A DNA stretch of 21,255 nt, taken from contig CAZVEV010000077.1 of NCBI GenBank assembly GCA_964625865.1, positions 1 to 21,255 on the forward strand, in the 5' to 3' direction. A program made the position numbers and the translations under genes. This stretch comes from CAZVEV01 sp964625865. GTDB taxonomy: Bacteria > Planctomycetota > Phycisphaerae > SM23-33. Below, one piece after another: positions 1 to 6,755 of this stretch (position 1 is the stretch's first letter; the number at the start of each line of letters is the position of its first letter). The notes beneath the pieces are model-generated. The model was not told the DNA's origin. It did not search any database and saw only the letters and a list, made by a program, of their open reading frames with translations.

Positions 1-1250
1 GTCTCGCCGATGTCGTCGTTGAGGTTGTAGAGTTTGAATCGGGGCGGCCAGCCGATGGCTTTCCACGGGCCCTTGCGGACCGTTCGCGTGCCGGTGTAGA
101 TCCAGAACAGGTACTCGTGGGGTTTCTGCTTGCCGGCCTGCCCGGTGAGGGTCGGCAGCATGGAGATCCCGTCGAGGCCCTTGGGGGTCTTGACGCCGGC
201 GAGGTCGCAGCAGGTCGGCAGGATGTCCCAGAACGCCGAGATGTGGGCGGTCGTGCCCCCGCGCGGCGTCTTGCCCGGCCAGCGGGCGATCATCGGTACG
301 CGAATCCCGCCCTCGAACATGTCGCGCTTGATGCCCCGAAAGGGCCCGGCGCTCTTGAAGAACTGCGGCTTTTGCCCGCCCTCGCGGTGCGGACCGTTGT
401 CGCTGGCGAACATGACCAGCGTGTTGTCGTCGAGCTTCAACTCCTTCAGGAGGTCCAGAATCTTGCCCACGTCGGCGTCGAGGCGCGTGATCATGGCGGC
501 GAATTGCTTCTGCTTCTGCGGCCAGTCCTCGTCCTGGTACGGCGTGACGTCGGGCACGTGCAGTTGGGCGTGTGGGATGGCGTACGGGACGTACAGGAAG
601 AACGGTTTGTCCCTGGACCGCCGGATGAACGCCAGGGCTTCCTTGGTGAGCAGATCATGCGACCACGTGCCCTTGACGACCGGCTCCTTGCTCTCGTTTC
701 GCCACAGGTAGGTCGGGTAGTAGCTGTGGGCGTGACGCTGGCAGTTGTAACCGTACCAGAAGTCGAACCCCTGCTTGTTGGGCGCGCCGACGGATCCGGG
801 ATACCCGAGCCCCCACTTGCCCACCGCGCCGGTGGTATACCCAGCCGTCTTGAGCAACTTTGGTATCGTAATCGAATCGGCCGGGATGGGCCTCTGTCCC
901 TCGGGCTTGACCTCGTTATTCCCACGGATGTAGGCATGCCCCGTGTGCAGCCCCGTCATCAGACAGCATCGCGACGGCGCACAGACCGTACTTCCGGAGT
1001 AGTGGTCGGTAAACCGCAGCCCCTCCGCCGCCATCCGGTCAAGCCGCGGCGTCTTGATCCGCTCCTGCCCGTAACACCCCAGGTCCCCATACCCCAGATC
1101 GTCGGCAAGGATGTAGATGATATTCGGCTTCCTGCCCGTCTTGGCGGTCGCCGCGGCCTGAACCCATCGCCCCCCCACCGCCGCTGCGATGCCCCCCACG
1201 CCCTTGAGAAACCCCCGCCGTGTCCGCCCTGTGTCCAACATCTTGCTCAT
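1..1250 (-). CDS. Tat-exported arylsulfatase, C-terminally cut by window edge
   Basis: This is a formylglycine-dependent sulfatase that hydrolyses sulfate esters, probably on sulfated polysaccharides, outside the cytoplasm. About 416 residues are visible and the C-terminus lies beyond the left edge. Residues 10-17 (TRRGFLKG) followed by an Ala/Gly-rich stretch form a twin-arginine signal. The fold opens with PNIIYILADDLGYGDLG (about 42-58), giving the metal-binding Asp pair D50/D51. The sulfatase signature C-A-P-S-R is at 90-94, and C90 is the residue converted to formylglycine. GKWGLGYPG (near 150), a DVGKILD segment and an ASDNGPH metal site follow in the usual order. The ATG at 1250 is preceded by AAGGTGAT and a sigma-70-like promoter. 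No formylglycine-generating enzyme or anSME is in the window, so maturation depends on a gene elsewhere. The substrate cannot be told from sequence. Confidence 0.95.
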   Translation of the reverse strand, partial: MSKMLDTGRTRRGFLKGVGGIAAAVGGRWVQAAATAKTGRKPNIIYILADDLGYGDLGCYGQERIKTPRLDRMAAEGLRFTDHYSGSTVCAPSRCCLMTGLHTGHAYIRGNNEVKPEGQRPIPADSITIPKLLKTAGYTTGAVGKWGLGYPGSVGAPNKQGFDFWYGYNCQRHAHSYYPTYLWRNESKEPVVKGTWSHDLLTKEALAFIRRSRDKPFFLYVPYAIPHAQLHVPDVTPYQDEDWPQKQKQFAAMITRLDADVGKILDLLKELKLDDNTLVMFASDNGPHREGGQKPQFFKSAGPFRGIKRDMFEGGIRVPMIARWPGKTPRGGTTAHISAFWDILPTCCDLAGVKTPKGLDGISMLPTLTGQAGKQKPHEYLFWIYTGTRTVRKGPWKAIGWPPRFKLYNLNDDIGE

Positions 1251-1336
1251 ATCACCTTCACCCTATTCTCACCATTCAACGAGGATACGCCTACCGTTTC
1301 TCCCGGCCGGACCAGACCCACCCCCAACTGGGCATT

Positions 1337-1365
1337 ATTGTCCGCCGGCAGCCGATGGGTGTCAA
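1337..1365 (-). promoter_or_regulatory. Predicted sigma-70 promoter of the sulfatase
   Basis: On the minus strand TTGACA (1365-1360) is separated by exactly 17 nt from GACAAT (1342-1337). The -35 box is perfect and the -10 box matches TATAAT at four of six positions. It would start transcription near 1330, leaving a leader of about 80 nt before the sulfatase ATG at 1250. Found by eye, not by a scored matrix. Confidence 0.5.
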
Positions 1366-1486
1366 TGACGGGGCGAAGAAGAGGGGGCTGGCGTCAAGAA
1401 CAAAGCGGTCGTACGATCGCCGGGGCGAAAGACAATATCACCGCGTATATCAAGGCAGAAGTCTCTTTGGACGAAGTGGGCGATCT

Positions 1487-1635
1487 GGTTCACACTGGTT
1501 CACACTCGGAGGATGTAAACCCGTGTGAACCGAAGGACTGGAATGCGTAACCATCTTGTGCCTAGAATGTTAAAGACGATTGGGCGGAAAATGAATGGTG
1601 GTTCACACCCGCGGAAGTGTGAACCAATGTGAACC
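1487..1635. repeat. Two mirror-arranged clusters of GGTTCACAC sites
   Basis: Six copies of one motif occur within 149 bp. Cluster A has GGTTCACAC at 1487-1495 and 1497-1505 (10-bp period, about one helical turn) and the inverse GTGTGAACC at 1523-1531. Cluster B has GGTTCACAC at 1600-1608, then GTGTGAACC at 1617-1625 and a slightly degenerate copy, TGTGAACC, at 1628-1635. Cluster A is therefore forward-forward-reverse and cluster B forward-reverse-reverse. The pair 1600-1608/1617-1625 is a 9-bp perfect inverted repeat with an 8-nt spacer. They lie 120-300 bp upstream of the predicted sulfatase promoter. This arrangement resembles operator sites for a dimeric DNA-binding protein; that role is inferred. 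Confidence 0.75.
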
Positions 1636-1654
1636 GACAAATGTGGGCTCGGGG

Positions 1655-2605
1655 TCAGGGGGATTTCAGGTCGAACAGGGCGATGATGCGCTTGACGGCG
1701 GGTTTGTGCTCGGCGGGGGTCCGGGCGAGCCAGTCGGACAGGAAGGCTTCGAAGGTGTCGGCTTTGTCCGGTTTGATGAGGTTCAGGTGGCTAAAGGCCT
1801 GCCAGGTTTCGGGGTTCGCCTGGAGGATGGGCAGGACGGCGTTGGCAACGACCTTGTTCTTCGCACGGTCGGTCGCTTTGGCTCGCAGGGCCGACGCGTT
1901 GGCGCGGTACCACTGGGCGAGGGTCTGACCCTCTGCGAGTCCCTGGCCGGGCTTGAGGCGGAGGTTGTCGGCGTATTTGGTCAGGGCGGATGAGAAACTC
2001 TTCCAGTGCGGGTACGGCGGGGCGGTTTTCCACGTCTCGGCCATGCCGCGAACGGCAAACCGCGAGGCCATCTCGCACAGCGATTCGAGGAACCAGTTGT
2101 TCTTCTTGGACTGGGCGGGGTGGTAGTTGGTCAGGATATGGCAGAACTCGTGGGCGAACTGGTAGGCGAACTGGGCCCAGTAGGTCCCTTCCACGTCGAG
2201 GCGGACGATGTGCTCGCCCTTGGGCCCCTTGCGATACAGGACGATGGGGCCGCTGTTGCTGTGCTGGACGATGATCGGCGGGAGCTTTCGCTCGGGGAAG
2301 TACTTCCAGATTTCCATGGCGGCTGAGTGGAGGACCTTCTGGATGTCGGTCGTGCCGGCCCCGCCCCAGCCGCCCTTGACCACGCGGATCTGGAGTTGGC
2401 GGGACCTTACGGCTGCCGCGGGGGCCCCGGCGGTGGTCTTCCGCTGGGCGAGTTGCCTTCGTGCCTGTGCCAGTTCGGCCCGCAGGCGAGCGTTCTCGGC
2501 TTCCAGGCGCTTGATCTTCTCGGCGGGGGTTTCAGCGGCGGTGGGCGCGGTGGCCGCCAGCAGCATCGTTACGGCCAGCATCCAACGGGTCCGCATCGTC
2601 GTCAT
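1655..2605 (-). CDS. Secreted HExxH (gluzincin-like) putative metallopeptidase
   Basis: I do not recognise a named family, but the protein carries a zinc-peptidase signature. In numbering from an upstream GTG at 2611, H154-E-F-C-H158 sits in a helix-like stretch (QFAHEFCHIL), and E176 or E180 in the following FLESLCE segment is a plausible third ligand, as in gluzincins. An N-terminal signal peptide (MRTRWMLAVTMLLAATAPTAA) leads into a charged heptad-like coiled coil (about 30-58). I chose the ATG at 2605 because AGGA lies 8 nt upstream of it, whereas the GTG at 2611 has almost no spacing to that site; numbering from 2605 is two residues lower. The gene begins 2 nt after the stop of the permease-like gene, so the two are probably co-transcribed and translationally coupled. 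Substrate unknown; it might also be an inactive or structural relative. Confidence 0.75.
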   Translation of the reverse strand: MTTMRTRWMLAVTMLLAATAPTAAETPAEKIKRLEAENARLRAELAQARRQLAQRKTTAGAPAAAVRSRQLQIRVVKGGWGGAGTTDIQKVLHSAAMEIWKYFPERKLPPIIVQHSNSGPIVLYRKGPKGEHIVRLDVEGTYWAQFAYQFAHEFCHILTNYHPAQSKKNNWFLESLCEMASRFAVRGMAETWKTAPPYPHWKSFSSALTKYADNLRLKPGQGLAEGQTLAQWYRANASALRAKATDRAKNKVVANAVLPILQANPETWQAFSHLNLIKPDKADTFEAFLSDWLARTPAEHKPAVKRIIALFDLKSP

Positions 2606-2607
2606 GG

Positions 2608-3885
2608 TCACATTCCTTTCCGGTCAGCCCCCGTCTGTGCATCCATCATAGCATGTTGCTCGGGCCAGAGGCGAGTGATGACCAGTCCGGCCAGTGCGAC
2701 GGCCCACGTGCCGACGGCGGCCAGGCCGAGGGCGTGCTTGGCGGCGTAAGACGAGGCGAGCCCCTGGCAGGCCATCGTGGCCGGGGCGATCACGGTCAGG
2801 ATCAGCCAGAGTCCGCAGATCGCGCGGCGGGCGCCTCGTCGTGCAAGGACGTCCAGGAGGGCACGGTGGGCGGTCAGGAGCAGTCCTGTCAGCAGCGCGG
2901 TCTGGACGGCATAGCCGGTCGAGCGGAACCACGTCAGTCCGGTGACCTCCTGCCTCCACGCGGTGGCCAGCAGCAGCGCCACGGGCAGGAACAGCCCCGA
3001 AAGCAGGGTCCTGCCGCGTCCAACCCACAACGCCCCGCCGGCCAGCAGCGCCGCAGCCGGGACGCGCAGGTCCCCGATCATCCGCGTGGGCACGGGGGCC
3101 GACCCCTGATCGACCAGCCAGAACGCCCCGCCCGCGGCGGCCAGCGCGCCGGAGGCGGCCAGCGCGGCAAACAGCCCCGCACGGTCATGCTCGGCCCAGT
3201 GTCGCCGTCGCGAGAAGATGCCCCACCCCAGCAGGACGATCATTCCGAGCGAGTACACGCAGGCGACCAGTAGCATGCGGATCTTGTAGGCGGTGAGGTC
3301 CTCCTCCTTGGCCTGCTCGGCCGGCGAGACCGGGATCGCGCTGGAGACCGCCGCCGCCTGCTGCCACCAGCCGAACTCCGCGTCGTCGACATTCACCGAC
3401 CGGTCGGCCACCAGCAGGCCCAGGGCCCCGACGATGATGGCGGCGACCAGGACCGTGAAGGCGGGGCTCGAGAATCGCGTGAAGGCCGCGACGTAACCGT
3501 TCAGGGCCCCCACGCCGAGCCCGGCGAGCATCGCAACGCCAAACGCCACCGGCGTGGACAGGCCCGCATTGATGAGCCCGGCGGCCACCACGCCACCGAG
3601 GCCCGAGACCGCCCAGACGCTCAGGTCCACCGCCCTGCGCCGCAGCGCCAGCCAGAACCCCATCGCCGGAAGCAGATAGAACGAGACCAACTGCCCCAGC
3701 AGTCGATCGAAAACGCCCGCAAGCCGTCCGCTGCGCTCGACGGTATCGGCGGGGAAGAGGCCCGAATTCAGTCCCCAGGCCGGCAGGAGCGTCACCGTCA
3801 GCGCAACGATGATGACCAGTCCCAGCCAGTGTCGGCAGAGGACTTCGTCGTTCAGCAGACCGCTTGCATGATGGCGGGGTGTCAA
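2608..3885 (-). CDS. RbsC-like (BPD_transp_2) membrane protein lacking the ATPase-coupling loop
   Basis: A polytopic inner-membrane protein of 425 residues with about 10-12 hydrophobic segments. It resembles sugar ABC permeases of the RbsC type: D87-L-S-V, then GVVAAGLINAG, then G126-A-L-N-G-Y-V-A-A-F-T-R137 and a Pro-led hydrophobic helix (about 141-160). The second half also follows the RbsC plan (Ala/Gly-rich helix pairs near 235-340). The family's cytoplasmic GN-EAA-SGI coupling segment is not visible; a short basic stretch (SRRRHWAEHDRAG, about 223-236) lies where it should be. No ATPase or sugar-binding gene is nearby. The start is TTG at 3885, supported by GGAG 7 nt upstream; no ATG occurs before the second membrane segment. 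It sits 2 nt upstream of the HExxH gene. It may be a degenerate or repurposed transporter. Confidence 0.7.
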   Translation of the reverse strand: MTPRHHASGLLNDEVLCRHWLGLVIIVALTVTLLPAWGLNSGLFPADTVERSGRLAGVFDRLLGQLVSFYLLPAMGFWLALRRRAVDLSVWAVSGLGGVVAAGLINAGLSTPVAFGVAMLAGLGVGALNGYVAAFTRFSSPAFTVLVAAIIVGALGLLVADRSVNVDDAEFGWWQQAAAVSSAIPVSPAEQAKEEDLTAYKIRMLLVACVYSLGMIVLLGWGIFSRRRHWAEHDRAGLFAALAASGALAAAGGAFWLVDQGSAPVPTRMIGDLRVPAAALLAGGALWVGRGRTLLSGLFLPVALLLATAWRQEVTGLTWFRSTGYAVQTALLTGLLLTAHRALLDVLARRGARRAICGLWLILTVIAPATMACQGLASSYAAKHALGLAAVGTWAVALAGLVITRLWPEQHAMMDAQTGADRKGM

Positions 3886-4011
3886 CGGGCGACTCCAGCG
3901 CGTGTCTCAAAGCCGCCTGAGTTTACGCCATCACCGCGTTCCGTGAAAGGGGCCGGAACGGGTGCCGGAGCACGAGCCCTCCCGAGACCGCAACGCCACT
4001 CCACGGATGAG

Positions 4012-4036
4012 CACCCACAAGCTTCGCTTGAGGGTG
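4012..4036. terminator. Hairpin downstream of the alpha-galactosidase gene
   Basis: Positions 4012-4022 pair with 4026-4036 around a TTC loop, an 11-position stem with a single A-A mismatch (4017/4031). It begins 20 nt past the stop codon of the minus-strand GH4 gene and lies before the permease-like gene. There is no long U-tract, so termination is plausible but not certain; it could instead be a dispersed palindromic element. Confidence 0.5.
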
Positions 4037-4055
4037 GCACGCATTGCCTATCCCT

Positions 4056-5381
4056 TCAGATGCTGATGCTCTTGAACTGCGGCAGGTGGGTCTTGTTCTT
4101 CCGCAGCATGGCGCGGGTCAGCTTCTTGATCTCGGCGAGGGACAGGACGGCGGCGGTCAGGGGGTCGTAGCACAGGGCCTGGTAGACCAGCGTGGGGTCG
4201 CCTGCGAACGAGGCCTCGACGGCCATCTCCTCCACGGCGATGCTGATGTTGTTCAGCGCGGCGCACTGGATGGGCAACTCGCCGACGTGGATGGCGTTGA
4301 AGCCGCGGCGGTTGGCGAGGACGGGCACTTCCACGCAGACGTCGGGGGGCAGGTTCGTAATGATGCCTGTGTTCGGCACGTTGCCGTTGAACTCGAACGC
4401 CGGACCGCCGAGCCTCGCGTTGATGATGCTGGCGGCATACTCGTGGCCGCGGTCGAGGCTCATCGGCGCGCCGTCGGCGAACCATTTGCGGACATCGGTC
4501 TTCCAGGACCGCTCGCGGCCGGTGTACTCCTTGAGGATGTAGGCGTACTCGCCCGGGTTCCAGCCGGTCGAGTGGATGCAGTACTTCTCGACGAGGTCGG
4601 GCCTCTTGCGGAACCACCAGTTGTACTCGCTGTTGTGCCCGCTGGATTCGGTGACGTAGTAGCCCAGGGCCTTGAACATCTCGTTGCGGACCAGTTCGTG
4701 CTGGTAGACGCTCTTTCGTCGCATGGCCTTTCGGATGGCGGGGTAGGCGTCCTGTCCGTCGACTTCATACTTGACGTACCACGCCTGGTGGTTGATGCCC
4801 GCACAGACGTACGTCACGCGATCCATCTCGGCACCGATCCACCTGGCGAGCATGCGGGCGGTGCCCTGGACCGAATGGCACAGGCCGGTGACCTGGATAT
4901 CGGAGGCCCGCTGCATGGCGCGGCAGAGCATGGCCATCGGGTTGGTGTAGTTCAGGAGGATCGCGTCGGGGCAGAGGCGTTCCATGTCGCGACAGATCTC
5001 GAGCATGACGGGGATGGTCCGCAGTGCCCGGAACACGCCGCTGGGCCCGCGCGTGTCGCCGACGTTGGTGTCCACGCCGTACCGCATGGGGATCTCGATG
5101 TCGTGGCGCCAGATCTTGACCCCACCGGCGAGGATGGTGCAGAGGACCGCGTCGGCGCCTTTGAGGGCCTTGCGGCGATCGAGGGTGGCGGTGACCTTTG
5201 CCGGATACCCGCCGCGCTCGACGATCGACTCGCACGCCCGCCTGGCGAAGTCCAGGCGCTCGGGGTCGACGTCCATCAGGGCGATCTCGGCGCCCTCGAG
5301 CAGGTCAAACGTCAGGATGTCACGAACCAGCCCGCGCGTGAAACCCAAGCTGCCCGCACCGATGAATGCGATTTTCGCCAT
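4056..5381 (-). CDS. melA: GH4 alpha-galactosidase, MelA-like (NAD+ and divalent-metal dependent)
   Basis: A cytoplasmic glycoside hydrolase family 4 enzyme of 441 residues that would cleave alpha-galactosides by the NAD+-assisted oxidation/elimination route. The Rossmann loop is at 8-13 (GAGSLG), with the acidic D37-V-D39 strand end for NAD+ ribose. N144-Y-T-N-P-M-A150, the metal ligand C168 in GLCHS, and N197-H198 in AGINHQAW are the GH4 active-site set. The order and spacing (LCHSVQGTA, CAGINH, GYYVTESSGHNSEY) are closest to Escherichia coli MelA as I remember it. I chose ATG 5381 because it begins at the Rossmann strand and has GGGAGAG 7 nt upstream; the longer frame to 5453 adds an unrelated N-terminus. 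A sigma-70-like promoter lies upstream and a hairpin lies downstream, so it is probably monocistronic. Alpha-glucosidase or glucuronidase activity within GH4 is possible but less likely. Confidence 0.92.
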   Translation of the reverse strand: MAKIAFIGAGSLGFTRGLVRDILTFDLLEGAEIALMDVDPERLDFARRACESIVERGGYPAKVTATLDRRKALKGADAVLCTILAGGVKIWRHDIEIPMRYGVDTNVGDTRGPSGVFRALRTIPVMLEICRDMERLCPDAILLNYTNPMAMLCRAMQRASDIQVTGLCHSVQGTARMLARWIGAEMDRVTYVCAGINHQAWYVKYEVDGQDAYPAIRKAMRRKSVYQHELVRNEMFKALGYYVTESSGHNSEYNWWFRKRPDLVEKYCIHSTGWNPGEYAYILKEYTGRERSWKTDVRKWFADGAPMSLDRGHEYAASIINARLGGPAFEFNGNVPNTGIITNLPPDVCVEVPVLANRRGFNAIHVGELPIQCAALNNISIAVEEMAVEASFAGDPTLVYQALCYDPLTAAVLSLAEIKKLTRAMLRKNKTHLPQFKSISI

Positions 5382-5798
5382 GGCGGCTCTCTCCCGGTCG
5401 GAGGCAATCGAACACAAGGCGGCCACTATACGCGGAGGGCCCGGGGAAGGCAAAACTTCGTCGTGACGGACACATAGGACATGGGGATTGCGCTGCTATT
5501 CCGTCAAAGATATCCTCTGTCGTCCGGCCAGGGCTAAGTCCTGTTAGTGGAATTCGCACCGGACCCTCCCGGGGCCGGCTATAATCGGACGGCCCTTCCG
5601 TCTTCGCCAAGGCTTCGTCGAGACAAGCCGGGCCTGCACGGAACAGACCACCTACTGGTGCGGGATGCACCCCAGGAACACCCGCACCGAGCAGAGGCTA
5701 TGCCGGTCTCCTCAGCCGTGGTACACTCGTCGCTGTGGTCGGCCTGAGGCGTCGGCCCGTGGTTGCCGGACGCCTTCCGGCCCAATGGAGTTGAGTAC
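5382..5798. other. 417-bp divergent intergenic region
   Basis: This stretch separates the divergently transcribed GH4 gene and the unknown secreted gene. It contains the GH4 promoter at its left end. A perfect TATAAT lies at 5580-5585 on the plus strand, though I find no matching -35 box at the proper distance, and a weaker TACACT lies at 5722-5727. GTCCGG (5523-5528) and CCGGAC (5559-5564) form an inverted repeat around it. I see no gene here; the short open frames lack ribosome-binding sites and recognisable protein features. Confidence 0.5.
5425..5453 (-). promoter_or_regulatory. melA: Predicted sigma-70 promoter of the GH4 gene
   Basis: On the minus strand TTGCCT (5453-5448) and TATAGT (5430-5425) are separated by 17 nt, matching the consensus boxes at four and five of six positions. 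The predicted start is near 5418, giving a leader of about 37 nt that contains the GGGAGAG ribosome-binding site. Confidence 0.45.
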
Positions 5799-6755
5799 AT
5801 GCGTTGCCCAGAAATGCTGGTCGTCGTGATTATCGGTTGTGTGGCGTGGGATTCCGCGGGGGCGCAGTCGCGCAAGGCACGGCCGGGCGGGAAGCGGTTC
5901 CGGTATATCCAGAGCGCCTCGTGCAGGCTGGGGGTGGACATGGAATCGGGCGGCAGCGTGTTCTACTTCTCGCAGGTCCGGCCCGAGCGGAACCTGCTGA
6001 ACCATCACGACCGCGGCCGCTTCATCCAGCAGTCGTACTACGGCGACGCGGACGGGTCCAAGTGGAACAACAAGCCGTGGCGGTGGAACCCGGTGCAGGG
6101 GGGCGACTGGCGCGGCAAGCCGGCCAAGGTGCTGGAATCGAAGATCGAGCGCTCAGCGATGCACGTCAAGACGCGGCCGCGGAACTGGGGCGGCGGCGAG
6201 GAGATCCCCGAGACGACGATGACCATGGACGCGCGGGTCACGGGTCACCTGGCGCACCTGCATTACCGGTTCGCCTACACGGGCACGCATCGCCACAAGC
6301 CGCGACACCAGGAACTGCCCGCCGTGTTCGTCGACTACGCCCTGGGGAACCTCGTCTACTATAAGGGCCCCAAGCCGTGGACAGGCGATACGCTTTCGAA
6401 GGACGTGCCCGGCTGGCCCAACGAGCGCCTACACATGACCGAGTGCTGGGCCGCCTACGTCGACGAGAAGGGCTGGGGCATCGGCGTGTATACCCCGGTG
6501 ATGAAGCACGTCACGTGCTACCGCCATCGCGGCAAGCCCGGGCCCACCGGCGGGGGCTGCTCCTACTTCGCCCCGATCAAGCCCCTCGCGGTCACGCCCG
6601 GCTTCGTGTTCGAGTACGACGTGTACCTGACGATCGGCACGATCAGCGAGATCCGCACCCGCTTCACCACCCTGCACCGCAAACTCCAACGCAAGAAGAA
6701 GCCCACGCCAACTCAAGGACGGCGTCTATCGGCCCAGCGTGATGGTGAACGTTGA
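5799..6755 (+). CDS. Secreted protein of unknown function, possible carbohydrate-active beta-sandwich
   Basis: I cannot name the family. The protein has 318 residues with a short signal peptide ending near AGAQS (residue 22-24). Its early part carries a conserved-looking block, N-L-L-N-H-H-D-R-G-R-F-I-Q-Q-S-Y-Y, followed by W-N-P-V-Q-G-G-D and a stretch of alternating aromatic and charged residues. I recall similar blocks (NNxDxGRxIQQSYY and WNPxQGGD) in uncharacterised secreted proteins of polysaccharide degraders; the composition suggests a beta-sandwich acting on or binding carbohydrate, which is inference. ATG 5799 is preferred over TTG 5763 because GGAG lies 8 nt upstream and the signal peptide starts there. 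The tail (after about 290) is basic and rich in Lys/Arg/Thr. Its last 30 nt overlap the 3' end of the convergent xylanase gene. Confidence 0.7.
   Translation: MRCPEMLVVVIIGCVAWDSAGAQSRKARPGGKRFRYIQSASCRLGVDMESGGSVFYFSQVRPERNLLNHHDRGRFIQQSYYGDADGSKWNNKPWRWNPVQGGDWRGKPAKVLESKIERSAMHVKTRPRNWGGGEEIPETTMTMDARVTGHLAHLHYRFAYTGTHRHKPRHQELPAVFVDYALGNLVYYKGPKPWTGDTLSKDVPGWPNERLHMTECWAAYVDEKGWGIGVYTPVMKHVTCYRHRGKPGPTGGGCSYFAPIKPLAVTPGFVFEYDVYLTIGTISEIRTRFTTLHRKLQRKKKPTPTQGRRLSAQRDGER

Larger units (their letters stand above)
1251..1654. other. 404-bp intergenic region upstream of the sulfatase
   Basis: This gap lies between the sulfatase start and the stop codon of the upstream metallopeptidase-like gene, both on the minus strand. 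It holds the predicted sulfatase promoter (1337-1365) and two clusters of GGTTCACAC sites (1487-1635). I see no convincing gene on either strand: the open frames across it are continuations of antisense shadows of the neighbouring genes, and base composition is visibly less GC-biased than the flanking coding DNA. Confidence 0.6.

Noticed and set aside
117..1550. Long plus-strand open frame over the sulfatase
   Set aside because: It is antisense to a clear sulfatase with all motifs intact; its translation is low-complexity and matches no family. Long antisense frames are expected at this GC content.
1487..1635. CRISPR or integron-like repeats
   Set aside because: The units are 9 bp, mixed in orientation and irregularly spaced, which fits binding sites and not spacer arrays.
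4044..5477. Long plus-strand frame antisense to the GH4 gene
   Set aside because: The minus strand carries a complete MelA-like enzyme; the plus frame is its shadow.
5763..5798. Upstream TTG start for the unknown secreted protein
   Set aside because: It would add 12 residues ahead of the signal peptide and has no ribosome-binding site; ATG 5799 has GGAG at 8 nt.
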